From NCBI GenBank assembly GCA_002321335.1, contig DCMG01000070.1:1-8100 (forward strand): DNA of 8,100 nucleotides. The letters are read 5' to 3'. The first letter of the stretch is position 1. Every line of letters starts with the position of its first letter. Shown one piece after another: positions 6,659 through 8,100 of this stretch. The notes under the pieces are model-generated. The model did no database searches, was not told where the DNA came from, and worked only from the letters and a program-made list of their open reading frames with translations. Origin of the DNA: Bacteroidales bacterium UBA1628 (GTDB lineage Bacteria; Bacteroidota; Bacteroidia; Bacteroidales; UBA932). The position numbers were made by a program, and so were the translations under genes.

Positions 6659-6776
6659 GATGGGGAACCCATATGATGTCCTCATTGATGAGGACCGCAG
6701 CGGCGGTTACCGTCAACATCATAACCCTCCGGTCACAGAGGTTGTCGATGTTACCAGGCCTGTCGGAGCAAGGTTG

Positions 6777-6844
6777 AAATCCAGAGAGCCACTAACCTGA
6801 ATTTTGCACGTTACCAAAATTCAGAACAGCGGCTCTCTGGATTT
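6777..6844. repeat. Long nested hairpin, 14 bp plus 10 bp with a 6x6 internal loop (possible terminator)
   Basis: The outer arms AAATCCAGAGAGCC (6777-6790) and GGCTCTCTGGATTT (6831-6844) are perfect complements. So are the inner arms CTGAATTTTG (6797-6806) and CAAAATTCAG (6815-6824), around the loop CACGTTAC. The internal loops ACTAAC and AACAGC are both six bases. With T's at the end of the stem on either strand it could terminate the plus-strand RNA or read-through from the deacylase gene. Its size is larger than usual for a terminator and recalls the long stem of retron or mobile-element DNA. Confidence 0.6.
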
Positions 6845-6993
6845 TCTGAAGGTTATTCATTAACGTCACTAAGGGGTGTAATTAGCAAACAACTCGTTTT
6901 CAGCTTATTACGAAACGCTGCCAGTCATTATGGAAGGGCAGCGATCCGTAATTACCTGAACTCCAACTAATAACCCAACACGTATTCAAGGTC
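6845..6993. other. Intergenic remainder with a compound hairpin
   Basis: No gene is supported here. The stretch after the ArgE-like gene's stop holds a compound inverted repeat. ATTACG (6907-6912) pairs with CGTAAT (6947-6952) outside CGCTGCC (6916-6922) with GGCAGCG (6937-6943), separated by 3x3 internal loops around a 14-base apical loop. It may end the deacylase transcript, although no T-run follows on the minus strand. A minus-strand frame ending at 6900 crosses it but is mostly a shadow of the deacylase gene. Confidence 0.5.
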
Positions 6994-8031
6994 TTACAGT
7001 CGCAAGCCATCAAGGAGAGCGACATAGCTTTCAATGCCGTTTGCGATTTCATCCAAACGGATATATTCATTGGCGGAGTGGGAGCGTGCGGAGTCTCCGG
7101 GGCCGATCTTGAGGGTCGGAAAACCGCAGAGGGCCTGATTGCTGGTGGTCGGAGAGCCGAACAGCTCCAGACCGAGAGAAAGTCCACGGACCACAGCAGG
7201 ATGCTCCAGCGGAAGATGCGAACTTCCGATTCTGGTGGAGCGCTCCTTGACTTCGCACGAGACTGAGGATTTGATCATCTCAAGGAGTTCGGGATTGGTG
7301 TACATCCCGTTCGGGCGCACGTCCACCACGAACGTACACTTGTCAGGAACAACGTTGTGCTGCGTTCCAGCATTGATCTGCGTGACTGACATCTTGACCG
7401 AGCCAAGAAAATCAGACTCGCGGTCAAAGCGATGGCTTCTGAACCATTGGATGTCTTCCAAAGCCTTATAGATGGCGTTTACGCCTTCATTTCTGGCAGC
7501 GTGGCCACTTTTTCCATGAGCAGTGCAGTCAAGCACCATCAGCCCCCGCTCAGCGACAGCCATACGCATTCCTGTCGGCTCACCCATCACCCCGAAATCG
7601 ACACGACCCAACTCCGGCAGAATCAAGTCCAGACCTCCTTTCCCACTCACCTCTTCCTCGGCTGTAGCAGAGAAGATCAACCTGTACGGCTGCTCTTTTA
7701 GGATGAGCCTTGAATATGTCTCCAGAAGCGCCACCAAAGAACCGCCATCATCATTGCTTCCGAGACCGTACAGACATCCATCCTCTATGACCGGTGCGAA
7801 TGGATCCCGTGAGTAGCCCGAGGCTGGCTTCACAGTGTCAATGTGGGCGTTCAGCAGCACGGTCGGCCTCCCGTCCACCGGACCGGATTCCACCCAAAGG
7901 TTGTTGCCCGACCTCCTGACATCATAGCCGTGGTCTTTCATCCATCCTTCCAGAAAATCAGCAGCTTTGTCCTCCTCCCGGCTCACGGAAGGAATCCGGA
8001 TCATATTCATCAAAAGATCTATAGTGTCCAT
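6994..8031 (-). CDS. argE: M20 family deacylase, ArgE-like (N-acyl-ornithine/citrulline deacylase of arginine synthesis)
   Basis: This 345-aa cytosolic metallohydrolase should release the acyl group from an N-acylated intermediate of arginine synthesis. Zinc-site and catalytic motifs of peptidase M20 are present: HID with His63 and Asp65, GLGSNDDGG with the bridging Asp94, AEEEV with general base Glu126 and zinc ligand Glu127, GEPTG with Glu151, and SHSANEY with His318. The dimerisation domain shows GKSGHAARNEG (His177) and TQINAGTQHNVVPD. The overall sequence and short length match the ArgE-type deacylases of Bacteroidota. In Bacteroides the pathway uses N-succinyl-ornithine and N-succinyl-citrulline, so the natural substrate may be an acylated citrulline rather than N-acetylornithine. 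Family membership is firm and the substrate is inferred. No strong TAnnTTTG box precedes the ATG, so transcription from an upstream gene is possible. Confidence 0.82.
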   Translation of the reverse strand: MDTIDLLMNMIRIPSVSREEDKAADFLEGWMKDHGYDVRRSGNNLWVESGPVDGRPTVLLNAHIDTVKPASGYSRDPFAPVIEDGCLYGLGSNDDGGSLVALLETYSRLILKEQPYRLIFSATAEEEVSGKGGLDLILPELGRVDFGVMGEPTGMRMAVAERGLMVLDCTAHGKSGHAARNEGVNAIYKALEDIQWFRSHRFDRESDFLGSVKMSVTQINAGTQHNVVPDKCTFVVDVRPNGMYTNPELLEMIKSSVSCEVKERSTRIGSSHLPLEHPAVVRGLSLGLELFGSPTTSNQALCGFPTLKIGPGDSARSHSANEYIRLDEIANGIESYVALLDGLRL

Positions 8032-8100
8032 AAATCTAAATCTTTATTTATTAATATTTTAGCGGATTCCCTTTAGTCATGCTTCACCAAAGAGAACACG
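8032..8100 (-). other. Upstream region of the deacylase, possibly with the 3' end of a preceding gene
   Basis: Reading leftward from the edge, one frame gives VFSLVKHD and stops with TAA at 8073-8075. Another gives RVLFGEA and stops with TGA at 8077-8079. Either could be the tail of a co-directional gene, leaving about 40 bp of AT-rich spacer before the deacylase ATG. Too little is present to tell. The nearest promoter-like string is TAGATTTA, one base from TAnnTTTG and too close to the ATG to be convincing. Confidence 0.3.

Larger units (their letters stand above)
6606..6850 (+). ncRNA. Candidate structured non-coding RNA, family not recognised
   Basis: Downstream of the TATATTTG box comes a dense series of stem-loops. 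An 11-bp perfect stem (6634-6644 with 6648-6658) closes on an ATA loop. A 5-bp stem ATGGG/CCCAT (6660-6664 with 6668-6672) closes on GAA. GTCCTC/GAGGAC (6678-6683 with 6690-6695) pairs around ATTGAT. AACATC/GATGTT (6715-6720 with 6747-6752) encloses CCTC/GAGG (6726-6729 with 6738-6741). A long nested hairpin (6777-6844) ends the series and could act as a terminator. No conserved signature of RNase P, SRP, tmRNA, 6S or a common riboswitch is visible. Strand and ends are inferred only from the promoter. It could instead be a cluster of palindromic repeats or a decayed element. Confidence 0.38.

Noticed and set aside
6650..6700. Hammerhead ribozyme
   Set aside because: CTGATG near 6657 resembles the core CTGANGA, but the next base is wrong and no GAAA or cleavage-site arrangement fits.
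6764..6792. tRNA 3' half (GGTTGAAATCC resembling a T-arm)
   Set aside because: The stems of the T-arm and acceptor do not pair, and no D-arm or anticodon arm lies upstream. The bases belong to the long hairpin instead.
6791..6830. Integron attC site
   Set aside because: ACTAAC resembles an R'' core, but no matching GTTRRRY core is present on the other arm.
6606..6850. Complete retron (msr-msd with a1/a2 repeats)
   Set aside because: The long hairpin is msd-like, but I found no complementary a1/a2 ends around the region and no reverse transcriptase gene follows.
6900..7187. Minus-strand 95-codon frame ending WQRFVIS
   Set aside because: Most of it overlaps the ArgE-like gene in another frame. 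Only the last 30 or so codons lie outside, and they run through the compound hairpin.
1..8100. CRISPR array, insertion sequence, toxin-antitoxin or phage-defence genes
   Set aside because: No regularly spaced repeats, transposase, nuclease or toxin motif was seen on either strand.

Overview
The window looks like a Bacteroidales (Bacteroidota) chromosome. Five to six promoters carry the Bacteroidota-type -7 element TAnnTTTG a short distance before a gene start, with no clear Shine-Dalgarno sequences. The gene families also fit: a tandem SUMF1/formylglycine-enzyme-fold lipoprotein, a BspA-type LRR_5 protein, a secreted SGNH sialate O-acetylesterase, a YitT/DUF2179 membrane protein, and the short Bacteroidota form of the arginine-pathway deacylase. 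Genus cannot be read from the sequence.

Layout. 1-1311 (-): a SUMF1-type lipoprotein that runs off the left edge, with its own promoter. 1378-2564 (-): a probable two-gene operon, an unrecognised 157-aa protein followed by a 231-aa LRR_5 protein, with a promoter at about 2592-2622. 2611-3543 (-): a YitT-family membrane protein. 3571-3598: back-to-back promoters serve that gene and the lipoprotein on the other strand. 3631-4971 (+): a 446-aa lipoprotein of unknown function, converging on 4989-6446 (-), a secreted sialate O-acetylesterase-type enzyme. 6447-6993: a 547-bp stretch without a convincing protein gene but with many perfect hairpins, two operator-like dyads and a plus-strand TATATTTG promoter. 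6994-8031 (-): an ArgE-like M20 deacylase, possibly following another gene just off the right edge.

The genes do not form one pathway. The three envelope proteins (SUMF1-like, unknown lipoprotein, esterase) suggest surface or periplasmic functions, YitT is an inner-membrane protein, and ArgE is a biosynthetic housekeeping enzyme. The region most worth following up is 6541-6952. It combines divergent promoters, each with a dyad over its -33 position, with a run of strong stem-loops downstream of the plus-strand promoter. This suggests an unassigned structured RNA or a palindromic repeat element. I could not match it to a known RNA family by eye.
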